In this document: piece after piece, positions 1 through 9,438 of the stretch
Layout: every line of letters begins with the position of its first letter
Numbering within the stretch: the first letter of the stretch is position 1
Source: CAVSUZ01 sp963791885
GTDB lineage: Bacteria; Pseudomonadota; Alphaproteobacteria; Acetobacterales; Acetobacteraceae
Reading direction: 5' to 3'
DNA: 64,000 bases
Assembly: GCA_963791885.1 (NCBI GenBank)
Contig: CAWBUL010000005.1
Location: 310,001-374,000 of the forward strand
The notes under the pieces: generated by a model
What the model was told of the DNA's origin: nothing
The model's database searches: none
What the model saw: only the letters and a program-made list of their open reading frames with translations
Made by a program: the position numbers and the translations under genes

Positions 1-1
1 G

Positions 2-109
2 CAAACCTATCTCAGCTCCTGGGCCAACCTGCTGCCCAACCTGCTGCTGATCGCCGTGCTGCTGATCCGCCCCGAGGGCCTGCTGGGACGGCAGGTGCGG
101 CGTGCTTAG
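2..109 (+). CDS. livH: Branched-chain amino acid ABC transporter permease LivH, C-terminal end only
   Basis: The gene enters from the left edge and only its last 35 codons are visible. They encode a hydrophobic helix followed by the ending LIRPEGLLG and a basic tail, which is the usual C-terminus of LivH-type permeases. The TAG stop (107-109) overlaps the GTG start of the following livM-like gene, so the two are translationally coupled. Identity rests on this short tail plus the neighbouring livM, livG and livF homologues. Confidence 0.75.
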   Translation, partial: QTYLSSWANLLPNLLLIAVLLIRPEGLLGRQVRRA

Positions 110-1031
110 AGCGCGATCACTAAAGCTCGGTGATGCCCTCATCGCTGCCGTGGTCGTCGTGCTGATGGGCGTGATGCCCTTCGCCTATTCGAACGAACTC
201 CTGCTGTTCAACTTTATCTCCTTTCTCGCACTCGCCCAGGGCCTGAACATCATCTACGGCTTCACCGGCTATCTGCCCTTCGGCTATGTCGGATTCTACG
301 GCGCGGGCGCCTACGGATTCGCCCTTGCCGTGATGCACCTGAACGCGCCGCCACTGCTCGCCTTGGCGCTCGGCGGTATCGCCGCCTTGATTCTCGCCAT
401 CATCCTGCTCCCTCTGCTGCGCCTGTCCGGCGCCTACTTCGCCATCGCAAGCCTCGCCGCGGCCCAGGCCTTGTACGAAGTTATCGCCAATCCGGACCTC
501 GATGACATTACCAAAGGTCCGTACGGCGTCTCCCTCCAGCAGGTCTTCGCGCCTCGCTTCTCGTACTATGTCGCACTCGCGATCCTGGCCGGCACGCTGG
601 CCCTCGTGATCTGGCTGCGCAATTCGCGCTTTGGCCTGTCCCTCCAGGCCATCCGCGAAGATCAGGTCAGCGCCGCCATGGCCGGCATCTCCGTCGTGCG
701 CAGCCGCACCATCGCCTGGCTTCTCTCAGCTCTGGTCGCCGGCCTTATCGGCGGAGTCTTCGCCTGGCACATCTCCGTCTTTTATCCCGACACCGCCTTC
801 GATCTCGGTATCTCTATTTTCTCCACCGTCTTCCTGCTCTTTGGCGGCGCTACCACCCTAACAGGACCGCTCTTGGGCGTGATCATCCTGTACGGAATCT
901 ACAATTGGATCGGCATTACTGTGCCGCAGTATTTCCAGTTCATCTACGGCACGCTGATCGTGCTCCTGGTGCTGTTCCTCCCGAACGGTCTCGTGTCCCT
1001 GCTGACATCGCGGGGCATCCGTGTCCCATAG
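102..1031 (+). CDS. livM: Branched-chain amino acid ABC transporter permease LivM
   Basis: Inner-membrane permease of a Liv-type (HAAT family) ABC importer, 309 residues with about eight hydrophobic segments. The conserved NIIYGFTGYLPFG segment (residues about 48-60) and the SxxSLQAIREDQVSAAMAG loop (about 180-195), which contacts the ATPase, are typical of LivM. The GTG start overlaps the livH stop, and the 3' end overlaps the GTG start of the ATPase gene, so this is one operon. The substrate could be branched-chain amino acids, urea or amides. No periplasmic binding protein is in the window. Confidence 0.9.
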   Translation: MLRARSLKLGDALIAAVVVVLMGVMPFAYSNELLLFNFISFLALAQGLNIIYGFTGYLPFGYVGFYGAGAYGFALAVMHLNAPPLLALALGGIAALILAIILLPLLRLSGAYFAIASLAAAQALYEVIANPDLDDITKGPYGVSLQQVFAPRFSYYVALAILAGTLALVIWLRNSRFGLSLQAIREDQVSAAMAGISVVRSRTIAWLLSALVAGLIGGVFAWHISVFYPDTAFDLGISIFSTVFLLFGGATTLTGPLLGVIILYGIYNWIGITVPQYFQFIYGTLIVLLVLFLPNGLVSLLTSRGIRVP

Positions 1032-1785
1032 CGCGGCCATGTCGGACGGCGTGAATCGTGCTGACAAACAGAGTGAACCGCTGCTGGTCGTGGAAAACCT
1101 GGTGAAGCGCTTCGGCGGCTTTCGTGCGCTGGACGGCGTCAGTTTCGCGCTGCATCCAGGGGAAGTACTGGGCCTCGTAGGACCCAACGGGTCGGGCAAG
1201 ACCACCTGCATCAACGTCATCTCCGGCCTCTATCCCCCGGATGGCGGCCGCGTTCTCTTCGAAGGCTACTCCATCGGCGGCATCGCCTCGCACCTGCTCG
1301 CGCGACGCGGCATCAATCGCACCTTCCAATCCCCCAAACCCTTTCTCTCGCTGACCGTGATGGAAAACGTTGAGGTTGCCGCCACGTACGGCAACCGCAG
1401 TGCTCGGCCCGATCTGAAAGCGCTGTTGGAGTCTCTGGCCCTCGATCGCTACGCCGCACGCCCCGCGCGCGAACTGAACAGTGCCCAGCAAAAAACGCTC
1501 GATCTTGGTCGCGCGCTCGCCACCAGTCCACGCGTGCTGCTGGTGGATGAGCTCGCGGCCGGATTGAACCAGGCCGAACTGGCCCTTATGGCCGAACGGC
1601 TGCGCGCTCTCGCCGCTCAGGGCGTCGCACTGCTCGTGGTAGAGCACCTGATGGGCTTCATCGACAGCGTCACCGACCGGGTGGTGGTGATGAATGCCGG
1701 CAAGGAGCTGTTCGAGGGCACGCTTGCGGGCGCCACGCGCGACCCGGACGTGATCCGCGTCTTCCTGGGCGGTGCCCATGGCTGA
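1021..1785 (+). CDS. livG: Branched-chain amino acid ABC transporter ATP-binding protein LivG
   Basis: Cytoplasmic ATPase subunit of the Liv-type importer, 254 residues. Walker A is GPNGSGKTT (about residues 59-67) and Walker B is VLLVDE. The ABC signature reads LNSAQQKTLDLG where this family normally has a form of LSYGQQ, so the signature helix has diverged. The GTG at 1021 overlaps the livM stop; an ATG at 1039 is a possible alternative start. The stop overlaps the start of the second ATPase by 8 bases. Confidence 0.88.
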   Translation: MSHSAAMSDGVNRADKQSEPLLVVENLVKRFGGFRALDGVSFALHPGEVLGLVGPNGSGKTTCINVISGLYPPDGGRVLFEGYSIGGIASHLLARRGINRTFQSPKPFLSLTVMENVEVAATYGNRSARPDLKALLESLALDRYAARPARELNSAQQKTLDLGRALATSPRVLLVDELAAGLNQAELALMAERLRALAAQGVALLVVEHLMGFIDSVTDRVVVMNAGKELFEGTLAGATRDPDVIRVFLGGAHG

Positions 1786-2488
1786 CGCTCTGCTGTCGGC
1801 CGACGGAATTGAGGGCGGCTACAACACCGTGCAGGTGCTGTGGGGCGCGCGCCTGTCCGTGCAACCGGCGAGTTCCGTCGTGCTGCTGGGTGCCAACGGC
1901 GCGGGCAAGACCACGCTGCTGAAGGTGCTTGTCGGCCTGCTACCGGCCTGGAAAGGCCACATCTCGCTCGATGGTCAGGACATCACCGGCCTGCGCACCG
2001 ACCGTCGCGTGCGCCGCGGCATGGCCTACATGTCGGAACTCGGTGTTTTTGCCGGCCTGTCCATCGAGGAAAACCTGCGAATCGGCGGCCGCGCCAGCGA
2101 CCGTGCCACTTTGCGCCGTCGCCTCGACGAGCTGTTTCAGATCTTCCCCGATCTCGCCGGCCGTCGCCGCGCGCTCGCCGGTTCGCTCTCCGGCGGACAA
2201 CGCAAAATGCTCGGCATCGCCAAAGCGCTCGCGGCCAATCCGCGCCTGCTCGTGATGGATGAGCCCTCCGCCGGACTCTCTCCGCTATTCGTGCAACAGG
2301 TCATCGCCGTGCTCAGCCGCTTCCGTACTGAGGGCCTGGCAATGCTGATCGCCGAACAGAACGTGGCCTTCCTGGACCTGGCGGACCGCGTCTTTACGCT
2401 CGAAGGCGGGCGAACCCGGTTCGAAGGCACTGTCGAGCAACTCAACGCCGACGACGCGCTGCATCGGGCCTATTTCGGCCTTGCCTGA
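1778..2488 (+). CDS. livF: Branched-chain amino acid ABC transporter ATP-binding protein LivF
   Basis: Second ATPase of the Liv-type importer, 236 residues from the ATG at 1778, which overlaps the livG stop as ATGGCTGA. An in-frame GTG lies two codons upstream. Walker A is GANGAGKTT, the signature is LSGGQRK (canonical, unlike the livG partner) and Walker B is LLVMDEPSAGL. The following acyl-CoA ligase begins 40 bases downstream on the same strand, which suggests that uptake and CoA activation of the substrate are linked. Confidence 0.9.
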   Translation: MADALLSADGIEGGYNTVQVLWGARLSVQPASSVVLLGANGAGKTTLLKVLVGLLPAWKGHISLDGQDITGLRTDRRVRRGMAYMSELGVFAGLSIEENLRIGGRASDRATLRRRLDELFQIFPDLAGRRRALAGSLSGGQRKMLGIAKALAANPRLLVMDEPSAGLSPLFVQQVIAVLSRFRTEGLAMLIAEQNVAFLDLADRVFTLEGGRTRFEGTVEQLNADDALHRAYFGLA

Positions 2489-2528
2489 TCCGGCTAAACT
2501 CCCAGTCCTAACGGGGAGGAACGCGCCC

Positions 2529-4169
2529 ATGCCCGGGAATCCGGCTTATCTGACCGGACTGGATCGCAACACAGCGAACTACACGCCACTCAATCCCATT
2601 ACGTTCCTCGAGCGCGCCGCCTATGTGCACCCCGATCGCACATCTATCGTGCATGGCGACTGGCGGATGACGTGGAAGGAAACATACACCCGCTGCCGCC
2701 GGCTCGCCTCGGCGCTGGCGCAGCGTGGGATCGGACGCAACGACACCGTCGCCGTTCTGGCGCCGAACGTACCCGCAATCTACGAAGCCCACTTCGGCGT
2801 GCCCATGATCGGCGCGGTGCTGAACACGCTGAACACGCGGCTGGATGCCAAAACCATCGCCTTCATGCTGCACCATGGCGGCGCCCGCGCACTCATCGCC
2901 GACCGCGAATTCTCCCCCACCATTGCGGCGGCGCTATCGATGCTGGAGGAAAAGCCCCTGGTCATCGACATCGACGACCCGCTCGCCACCGGCGGGGAAC
3001 TGCTGGGCGAAATGACCTACGAGGCATTCCTGCAAACCGGCGATCCCGATTTCGCCTGGAACAATCCGCCCGATGAGTGGGACGCGATCGCGCTGAACTA
3101 CACCTCCGGCACGACAGGCGATCCGAAAGGCGTCGTGTATCACTTCCGCGGCGCGTACCTGAACGCGGTCTGCAACGTCCTCAACTGGGACATGCCGAAT
3201 GGCTCGGTCTATCTCTGGACCTTGCCGATGTTCCACTGCAACGGCTGGTGCTTCCCGTGGTCCGTCGCCGAACGCGCCGGCACCAATATTTGCCTCCGCC
3301 GCGTCGAAGCGGGCGCGATGTGGGATGCCATCCGCACCCACGGGGTGACCCATATGTGCGGCGCGCCCATCGTGTATTCCACCCTGATCAACGCCCCGGC
3401 CGAGATGCGCGCTGGCGTCGATCATCGCATCCAGGGACAAATTGCCGGCGCCGCACCGCCTGTCGCCATCATTGAAGGCGCGGATAAAGCAGGCATCGAA
3501 CTGACCCACGTATACGGCCTGACCGAAACCTATGGCCCGGCCGCGCTCTGCCAAAAGCAGCAGGAGTGGCAACAGCTCGACGTCTGGGAACGTGCCGAAC
3601 GCAACGGCCGCCAGGGCGTGCGTGCGCCGATGCAGGAAGCAATGACCGTTCTCGATCCCGAGACGATGCAGCCTGTCCCCCGGGACGGTGAGACCATGGG
3701 CGAGATCATGTTCCGCGGGAACATCACCATGAAGGGCTATCTCGCAAACCCGAAGGCTACCGAGGCCGCGTTCGCCGCCGGCTACTTCCACACCGGCGAT
3801 CTCGCGGTGATGCAGCCGGACGGCTACGTGAAAATCCGTGACCGCTCGAAAGATATCATCATCTCGGGCGGAGAAAATATCTCATCCATCGAAGTCGAGG
3901 ACGTACTCTATCGCCACCATGCCGTGCTCGGCGCGGCGGTGGTCGCGCAGCCCGATGAAAAATGGGGTGAAACGCCCTGCGCATTCATCGAACTGAAGCC
4001 GGGCATGTCAGTGACAGAGGACGAACTCCGTACCTTCTGCCGCGAACACCTCGCGCGCTTCAAAGTGCCGGGCCGGTTCGTCTTCCGCGAAATCCCGAAA
4101 ACCTCGACCGGCAAAATCCAGAAATACATCCTCCGCCAGATCGCGCGTTCTTCGGAGGCGATTCAGTAA
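2529..4169 (+). CDS. AMP-dependent acyl-CoA synthetase (fatty-acid/aryl-CoA ligase family)
   Basis: ANL-superfamily enzyme that forms an acyl-adenylate and then an acyl-CoA; 546 residues. The adenylation P-loop YTSGTTGDPKGV is near residue 175, the A5 motif YGLTETYGP near 330, the hinge GYFHTGD near 420 and the C-terminal lysine motif KTSTGKIQK near the end. The ATG at 2529 was chosen because GGGGAGGA lies eight bases upstream; the frame extends a further 16 codons without a better signal. It resembles the medium/short-chain FadD and DmdB-like group. The substrate cannot be read from sequence, but the upstream Liv-type operon suggests an imported carboxylate. Confidence 0.9.
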   Translation: MPGNPAYLTGLDRNTANYTPLNPITFLERAAYVHPDRTSIVHGDWRMTWKETYTRCRRLASALAQRGIGRNDTVAVLAPNVPAIYEAHFGVPMIGAVLNTLNTRLDAKTIAFMLHHGGARALIADREFSPTIAAALSMLEEKPLVIDIDDPLATGGELLGEMTYEAFLQTGDPDFAWNNPPDEWDAIALNYTSGTTGDPKGVVYHFRGAYLNAVCNVLNWDMPNGSVYLWTLPMFHCNGWCFPWSVAERAGTNICLRRVEAGAMWDAIRTHGVTHMCGAPIVYSTLINAPAEMRAGVDHRIQGQIAGAAPPVAIIEGADKAGIELTHVYGLTETYGPAALCQKQQEWQQLDVWERAERNGRQGVRAPMQEAMTVLDPETMQPVPRDGETMGEIMFRGNITMKGYLANPKATEAAFAAGYFHTGDLAVMQPDGYVKIRDRSKDIIISGGENISSIEVEDVLYRHHAVLGAAVVAQPDEKWGETPCAFIELKPGMSVTEDELRTFCREHLARFKVPGRFVFREIPKTSTGKIQKYILRQIARSSEAIQ

Positions 4170-4177
4170 AGTACCCG

Positions 4178-6100
4178 TCAGGCCGGCCCCAGCGCCTCCA
4201 ACTCCTCCGCGCTCAACGTTTCCTTCTCCAACAGTAACGCTGCTCCGCGGTCCAGCTTCGCGCGGCGCTCGGTCAGGAGCGCACGCGCCTGCTGCATCGC
4301 GCTCTCCACCAACTTGTGCACCTGTTCGTCGATCGCCTGCGCTGTCGCTTCGCTATAAGTGCGCGGACTCGGCATCTCCGGCCCCCCCGCCAGAAAACTC
4401 CGCCGCTCCTGCTCGTAACTCAGCGGCCCCAGCGCATCCGTCATGCCATATCGCGTCACCATCGAACGCGCGACATCGGTCACCTTCTGCAGATCGTCCG
4501 CCGCCCCAGTCGAAATATGGCCAAACACCACCTCCTCTGACGCTCGGCCCCCGAGCAGCACGGACATGCGCGCCTGCAATTCCTCCTTGCTGATCAGGAA
4601 CCGGTCCTCGGTCGGCCGCTGGATGGTGTAGCCGAGCGCGCCAACCCCGCGAGGAATGATCGAGACCTTCTGCACCGGGTCCGTGCCGGGCAGGGCCATG
4701 GCCACGAAGGCATGGCCGAGTTCGTGATACGCGACCGTGCGTCGGTCCTGCGGCGAAAGCACGCGTGTGCGGCGCGCCAACCCTGCGACCCCGCGCTCCA
4801 CGGCCTCGATCATGTCGTTCATCGAGACTTCCTCGGCATCACGGCGGGTCGCGAGCAGGGCTGCCTCATTGATCAGGTTGGCGAGGTCGGCGCCGGTGAG
4901 GCCGGGGGTGAGTTCGGCCACACGTTCCGGCGTCACATCCGCCCCGGCACGAATCTTCCCGAGATAGAGGCGCAGGATGGCTTCGCGCGCCGGCTTGTCC
5001 GGCCGGTCCACCAGCACCTGTCGATCGAACCGGCCGGCGCGGAGCAGGGCCGGATCGAGGATCTCGGGTCGATTGGTAGCGGCGAGAAGCACAACACCGG
5101 AGCGCGGATCAAACCCGTCCAGCTCGACCAGGAGCTGATTCAGCGTCTGCTCCTTCTCGTCCGTTCCTCCGCCGGCATAGGCGCTGCGCGCGCGCCCGAG
5201 CGCGTCCAGTTCGTCGATGAAGATAATGGCGGGTGCCTTCGCGCTGGCCTGCGCGAACAGGTCGCGCACGCGCGCCGCGCCGACGCCCACGAACATCTCT
5301 ACGAATTCGGATCCTGAAATCGAGAAGAACGGGACTCCCGCCTCGCCTGCCACCGCGCGGGCAAGCAGGGTCTTGCCTGTTCCGGGTGGTCCAACCAGCA
5401 AAACGCCCTTCGGAACATGGGCCCCAAGCCGGCCATAGCCCTCGAGATCACGCAGGAAGGCGACGATCTCCTGCAGCTCCTCCTTTGCTTCCTCCGCACC
5501 GGCCACATCGGCGAAGGTAACCTTGGTGTCCGTCTCCACATAGATTTTCGCACGCGATTTGCCGATCGACATCAGGCCGCCGCCCATGCCCATGTTTGCG
5601 ACGGAGCGTCGGAAGAAGAATGCCCACAGGGCAAAGAAGCCCAGCGTTGGCAACAGCCAGGCGAGCAGGTCCGACAGAAAACTGTTGGTGGCGACGCCGG
5701 TGAACTTGACGTCGCCTTCGCGCAGAAGATCTGCAAGCTGAGGCGGGACCGACGTGGTGGAGAAAAGCTCGCGTCCGCTCGGCAGCTTTTCCTTCAGCTT
5801 GCCGGTGATGACGTCACCCTGGACCTGAACCGTGTCCACCTTGTGATCGTGCACAAGCTGGAGGAACTGGCTGTACGGAATGGCTTCCACTGACTGATGG
5901 GCGATCCACCAGTTCTGGAAGATGATGATGACAAGCAGCGCGAGCAGCCAGTACCCGAAATGCGCGCCGACCTGCTGGCCCGAGGGTTTATCCTTGCCGG
6001 GCGGCAGGCCCATGCCGCTTCGTACGACCTTCTTCGCGTGGTCCTTGATGGGCTTCCGCCCAAGCCACTTGTCCAGAAAAAAACTGATCTGCGCCCACAT
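4178..6100 (-). CDS. ftsH: ATP-dependent zinc metalloprotease FtsH
   Basis: Membrane-anchored AAA protease that degrades unassembled membrane and regulatory proteins; 640 residues from the ATG at 6100, which has GAGGG just upstream (a GTG at 6118 would add six). Two membrane segments (about residues 48-66 and 143-163) enclose the periplasmic domain. Walker A GPPGTGKT is near 237-244, Walker B IIFIDELDAL near 292, the second region of homology follows, and the zinc motif HELGH is near 459-463. It converges on the acyl-CoA ligase with an 8-base gap. The sequence does not show whether it is the main FtsH or a paralogue. Confidence 0.93.
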   Translation of the reverse strand: MWAQISFFLDKWLGRKPIKDHAKKVVRSGMGLPPGKDKPSGQQVGAHFGYWLLALLVIIIFQNWWIAHQSVEAIPYSQFLQLVHDHKVDTVQVQGDVITGKLKEKLPSGRELFSTTSVPPQLADLLREGDVKFTGVATNSFLSDLLAWLLPTLGFFALWAFFFRRSVANMGMGGGLMSIGKSRAKIYVETDTKVTFADVAGAEEAKEELQEIVAFLRDLEGYGRLGAHVPKGVLLVGPPGTGKTLLARAVAGEAGVPFFSISGSEFVEMFVGVGAARVRDLFAQASAKAPAIIFIDELDALGRARSAYAGGGTDEKEQTLNQLLVELDGFDPRSGVVLLAATNRPEILDPALLRAGRFDRQVLVDRPDKPAREAILRLYLGKIRAGADVTPERVAELTPGLTGADLANLINEAALLATRRDAEEVSMNDMIEAVERGVAGLARRTRVLSPQDRRTVAYHELGHAFVAMALPGTDPVQKVSIIPRGVGALGYTIQRPTEDRFLISKEELQARMSVLLGGRASEEVVFGHISTGAADDLQKVTDVARSMVTRYGMTDALGPLSYEQERRSFLAGGPEMPSPRTYSEATAQAIDEQVHKLVESAMQQARALLTERRAKLDRGAALLLEKETLSAEELEALGPA

Positions 6101-6173
6101 CCGTCCCTCGCCCAGCACCCGATCCGGGGCGGCGTCAGGCTAGCTCACGAAATGCGGCACGCGAAGCTGCGCT

Positions 6174-6599
6174 TTACACGCTGATCGTGCCGTCCTGATC
6201 GCTTTGCTGACCCGGCGTACCTCCCGGCGGCCCATGCGGAACCTGCCCATTCGGGGTGAGGGCATCGATCACCTGCGGAAGCATCGACGCGAGCTGAACC
6301 AGCAGCGCCTGTTTCGGCATTCCGGTTTGCTGCGCCATGGTCTCTACGTGTTGGTCGCCGAGTGCCTGCTGAACCTGACCGGGTGTCACCTCCTTATTTG
6401 CCTGCTGGTTGCTCACCCAGGATTGGACCGCCTCGCCCAGTCCCGCCTGCTGGAACCGGCTGACGACGGCGGCAATCCCATTTGCCTCGCCCGCTGCCCC
6501 CTGGCCGCCGAGGCTCGAAAGCAGGGTCTTCGCCAGATTGGTTTGCTGTTCGCCAAGCTGGTTTTGTGCCGCGCCCCACAGTTGATCGAGAAAACTCAT
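6174..6599 (-). CDS. yidB: YidB-like protein (DUF937 family)
   Basis: Cytoplasmic protein of 141 residues with the DUF937/YidB organisation: an N-terminal MSFLDQLWG helix, a central segment with FQQAGLGEAVQSWVSN (about residues 45-60), a helix beginning LGDQHVETMA, then a Gly/Pro-rich tail. The ATG at 6599 has GGAGG upstream; the open frame runs a further 26 codons but that part is not family-like. The biochemical role of YidB proteins is not established. Confidence 0.8.
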   Translation of the reverse strand: MSFLDQLWGAAQNQLGEQQTNLAKTLLSSLGGQGAAGEANGIAAVVSRFQQAGLGEAVQSWVSNQQANKEVTPGQVQQALGDQHVETMAQQTGMPKQALLVQLASMLPQVIDALTPNGQVPHGPPGGTPGQQSDQDGTISV

Positions 6600-6686
6600 G
6601 GTCCTGCCTCCATCTTTCGTTGTGATTTGCTCGGCACTATGGCATGCTCGCGAAATCGTGAGGCGAATCGAGAGCACGACCCGCGC

Positions 6687-6902
6687 ATGTCCGATTCAGT
6701 TCCTGTCATCGATGTTGATACCGAAGCAAACCAAATCTCTGTGCAATCGGTCCCCGGGGCCGTTTTCATCCGACTGAGGCGGGATCGCCCCGACGGCTCC
6801 GCCCGGCGCACGTTTGTCGAATTGTCGGTTGGGGAGGCGATTGCCCTCCGGCGCGATCTGGATGCCTGTATCGGCGCAGCCGCGGCATCCAGCCGGCCCT
6901 AG
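6687..6902 (+). CDS. Small hypothetical protein
   Basis: A 71-residue open frame starting MSDSVPVIDVDTEANQIS. It diverges from yidB, is acidic in the first half and has a compact helical second half (VELSVGEAIALRRDLDACIG). The composition looks like a real soluble protein, and its position between two convergent minus-strand genes leaves room for it. No family is recognised, and the start has only a weak ribosome-binding site. Confidence 0.45.
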   Translation: MSDSVPVIDVDTEANQISVQSVPGAVFIRLRRDRPDGSARRTFVELSVGEAIALRRDLDACIGAAAASSRP

Positions 6903-6963
6903 AGAGCGAGATCGCGCGAGGCGGCACGTCGGAGCGTGTGAATCTCCCTGCAAAGCCCGCAGC

Positions 6964-7425
6964 TCACGGATGGACGTAGCTGCGCACCCGCGTCCCAGGC
7001 GGCAGGTCCGCACGCGTTCCCGCCGGGCCCAGTGTCTCCCGCTCGGCGGGCGTCCAGCCTTCCGCCCGCCAGGTCTCCAACTGCGCGTCGAAATCAATCG
7101 GCTCGAAGCTCTCCAGCACCGCGATGACCCTGTCGCGCTCTTCCGCGCGCGGTCGGACCGACAGCACGGCGTGGCCGCGATTGACACCTTCGTGGTAGGC
7201 GTACGCGTCTTCGCCGGGCAGGAAGAAATGTCGGATGGACCCCCAGACCCCATCGACGCTGTCAACATCCGAATCGCCGGTCATCCGGTCTCGGTCGACG
7301 ATGTCCATTTCCGATGCCGGAATGCCTTTCTCCCGAAGCTGGTCCTGTGCAGCCCTGGCGCGCTCCCACGTTTCGAAAACCGCGAGCACTTGATGTGTTC
7401 CGCTTGAAGGCGGTGCGGTCGTCAT
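6964..7425 (-). CDS. Hypothetical protein with a general-stress-protein-17M-like fold
   Basis: A soluble 153-residue protein. Residues about 12-95 (HQVLAVFETWERARAAQDQL, a glycine/aspartate stretch, then AVLSVRPRAEERDRVIAVLE) repeat a beta-alpha-beta pattern similar to the YflT/GSP17M heat-induced stress domain, followed by a charged tail. The start has GGAGG-like sequence upstream. The domain assignment comes from pattern only. Confidence 0.6.
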   Translation of the reverse strand: MTTAPPSSGTHQVLAVFETWERARAAQDQLREKGIPASEMDIVDRDRMTGDSDVDSVDGVWGSIRHFFLPGEDAYAYHEGVNRGHAVLSVRPRAEERDRVIAVLESFEPIDFDAQLETWRAEGWTPAERETLGPAGTRADLPPGTRVRSYVHP

Positions 7426-7461
7426 GGTCGGTTTCCTCCTGTTGCGTGTCCCCTAACGAGA

Positions 7462-8100
7462 ATGACAGGTAATCCGTTCTCTCCCCCAATGTTTCAGCAC
7501 CCCGATCCTGCTCTTGTCCTGGCCAGTTCGTCAGCATCCCGAGCAGCGCTGTTGACCGGCGCGGGGCTGCGCTTTGTAACCAGGCCAGCCGCGGTCGATG
7601 AGGCGACGGCGCGTGAAGCCGCCGCCGCCGCCGGCGCCACGGCCGGAGAGGCGGCGATGTTGCTCGCCGAGATGAAAGCACGGCGCGTGTCGATGCGACA
7701 CCCCGAGGCGGTGGTGATCGGCGCCGATCAGATCCTCGTTTGCGAGCATGCGTGGTTTGAAAAATCGGCCGATCTCACGGCAGCGCGTGAACAGTTGCTG
7801 GCTCTGCGGGGGCGGACCCACGTGCTGGCGACGGCGGTGCTCTGCTTCGTCGGCGGGACGCGCGTGTGGCAGCATCTGGCCCAGCCGCGGCTCGGGATGC
7901 GCATGTTCTCCGATGCGTTCCTCGACGCCTATCTGGCCTGCGAAGGGGATCGAGTCCTGACAAGCGTCGGCGCCTACCGGCTGGAAGGAATGGGCGTGCA
8001 TCTGTTCGAACGCGTGGAGGGCGAGCACAGCGCCATCCTGGGCCTTCCGCTGATCCCGCTCCTGGGCTTCTTGCGGCAGCACGGCGTCCTCGTCGCGTAA
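7462..8100 (+). CDS. maf: Maf-like nucleotide pyrophosphatase
   Basis: Maf/HAM1-type pyrophosphatase of 212 residues, predicted to hydrolyse non-canonical or modified nucleoside triphosphates. It has the family opening LVLASSSASRAALL (from about residue 18), the catalytic-site acidic motif VVIGADQIL, and SVGAYRLEGMGVHLFERVEG near the C-terminus. An ATG at 7489 is a possible alternative start, closer to the conserved region. It converges with the K+ channel gene with a 2-base gap. Confidence 0.88.
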   Translation: MTGNPFSPPMFQHPDPALVLASSSASRAALLTGAGLRFVTRPAAVDEATAREAAAAAGATAGEAAMLLAEMKARRVSMRHPEAVVIGADQILVCEHAWFEKSADLTAAREQLLALRGRTHVLATAVLCFVGGTRVWQHLAQPRLGMRMFSDAFLDAYLACEGDRVLTSVGAYRLEGMGVHLFERVEGEHSAILGLPLIPLLGFLRQHGVLVA

Positions 8101-8102
8101 AA

Positions 8103-9311
8103 TTATTCAGCGATACGCAGCAACTGCTGCATGAGCTTGTTGCTATCCACGGTCTCTCCGGACAAAGCCATCGCCAGCAACTCGCCGCCGAGAACCTGTG
8201 GTGCGATGATCACATCCGGCCGCACGCGCTTTACCCGCTCCATGTTCCGCGCGTCGTTCACCACCGCCACCGTTTGCAACTTATCGGACAATTCCCGCGC
8301 GGCCATGACGACGAAGGCGTTTTCCGAATCGTCGTCGCCGAGCGCAAGCACGGCGCGGGCTGCGTGGGCATCGGCGCGACGCAGCACGTCCAGATCGCTG
8401 GCATCGCCCACCACCACATCCCGGTCCGCCCAGCCGGATGCCGGCATCTGGTGCAGGATGAACGTGATCTTGTGATCCCGCCGCGCGAGTTCCTTGTGCG
8501 TGTTTCGCGCCAGGGAACTGTCGCCGGCGATGATGAAGTGATTGCTGCGTGACACGGTTCTCTCCCTTGCGCCGAGCAGTGTTTCCATGCGGCGGTTGAT
8601 CAGCGGGACCAGCAAGGCGCTGATGGACGTGGCGAACACCGTGATCCCCAGGATCATCACCGACACGGCAAAGAACCGTGCCTCAGTCGTCTTCGGCACG
8701 ATATCGCCGTAGCCCACCGTGCTCATGGTGACGGAGGCGAAGTAGAGCGCGGTGATCAGATCGGTGATGGGCGGGTTGAAGCCGCTGCCGAGCAAATAGG
8801 CGCCGAGCACGGCGTAGGCGCTCAGCAGGACGATGCTGGCAATGGCGAACAGGGTGGCGGTCGCCAGGCTGGATCGAGAGAACGCGCGGCTGGACCCAAG
8901 CAGCGCAACCAGGACGAACAGGTTGAAGCCGAGCAGTCCGGTCTTCCCGCCCGGAGCCCCAGGCCAGACGATCCAGATCAGGACGATGCTGACGGCAGTC
9001 GCGAGCAGCGCGATCACCCATGCAAGGCGGGAGCGCGTGAGCAGTCCAAACGCCATGACCACCAGAAAGACACCAGCGGTGGCGCTCGGCGCGCCGCGAA
9101 TGACCGAGTCCAGCGCGGTCTTTGACAGGGCAATGACGTCCGCGACCGATAGGTGACTCGCGAAGCCGTATCCAAGGGCGTGTCGAAGCTGGAGGTACCC
9201 GAGGAAGCCGATCAGAAAGAACAGCGGGACCTGGGGGAACCACAGGCTGGGCGCGGACCCGACGCAACGAACCGCGAACCAACCGGCGCAGGCGCTGGCC
9301 TGGCCCGGCAC
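8103..9311 (-). CDS. Potassium channel with C-terminal RCK (TrkA-N) domain
   Basis: A 402-residue inner-membrane channel related to E. coli Kch. The N-terminal 230 residues contain about six hydrophobic segments, a pore helix and the selectivity filter TVGYGD (residues 198-203). The C-terminal 145 residues form a Rossmann RCK/TrkA-N domain (from NHFIIAGD near 258), which usually gates the channel by ligand. The nucleotide-binding glycine motif is degenerate here (AGDSSLA). The start is a GTG. Confidence 0.88.
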   Translation of the reverse strand: MPGQASACAGWFAVRCVGSAPSLWFPQVPLFFLIGFLGYLQLRHALGYGFASHLSVADVIALSKTALDSVIRGAPSATAGVFLVVMAFGLLTRSRLAWVIALLATAVSIVLIWIVWPGAPGGKTGLLGFNLFVLVALLGSSRAFSRSSLATATLFAIASIVLLSAYAVLGAYLLGSGFNPPITDLITALYFASVTMSTVGYGDIVPKTTEARFFAVSVMILGITVFATSISALLVPLINRRMETLLGARERTVSRSNHFIIAGDSSLARNTHKELARRDHKITFILHQMPASGWADRDVVVGDASDLDVLRRADAHAARAVLALGDDDSENAFVVMAARELSDKLQTVAVVNDARNMERVKRVRPDVIIAPQVLGGELLAMALSGETVDSNKLMQQLLRIAE

Positions 9312-9438
9312 GCATCCGTTCGGGAAGTTCGGGTCGAACAGCCTGGGTCACGTCGTCCCCAAGTAGGGAAAAGCAGCCTGGGTTGCCCGCATGATGAGGG
9401 CGTTGTTACCTCGGAAGACCATAGCCGGAGGACAGCGA

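Noticed and set aside
940..1779. A 279-codon leftward open frame opposite the LivG-type gene, and many similar ones such as 2934-3791, 18824-20356 and 32683-34047
   Set aside because: They are antisense shadows of well-supported genes in GC-rich DNA, with composition unlike proteins.
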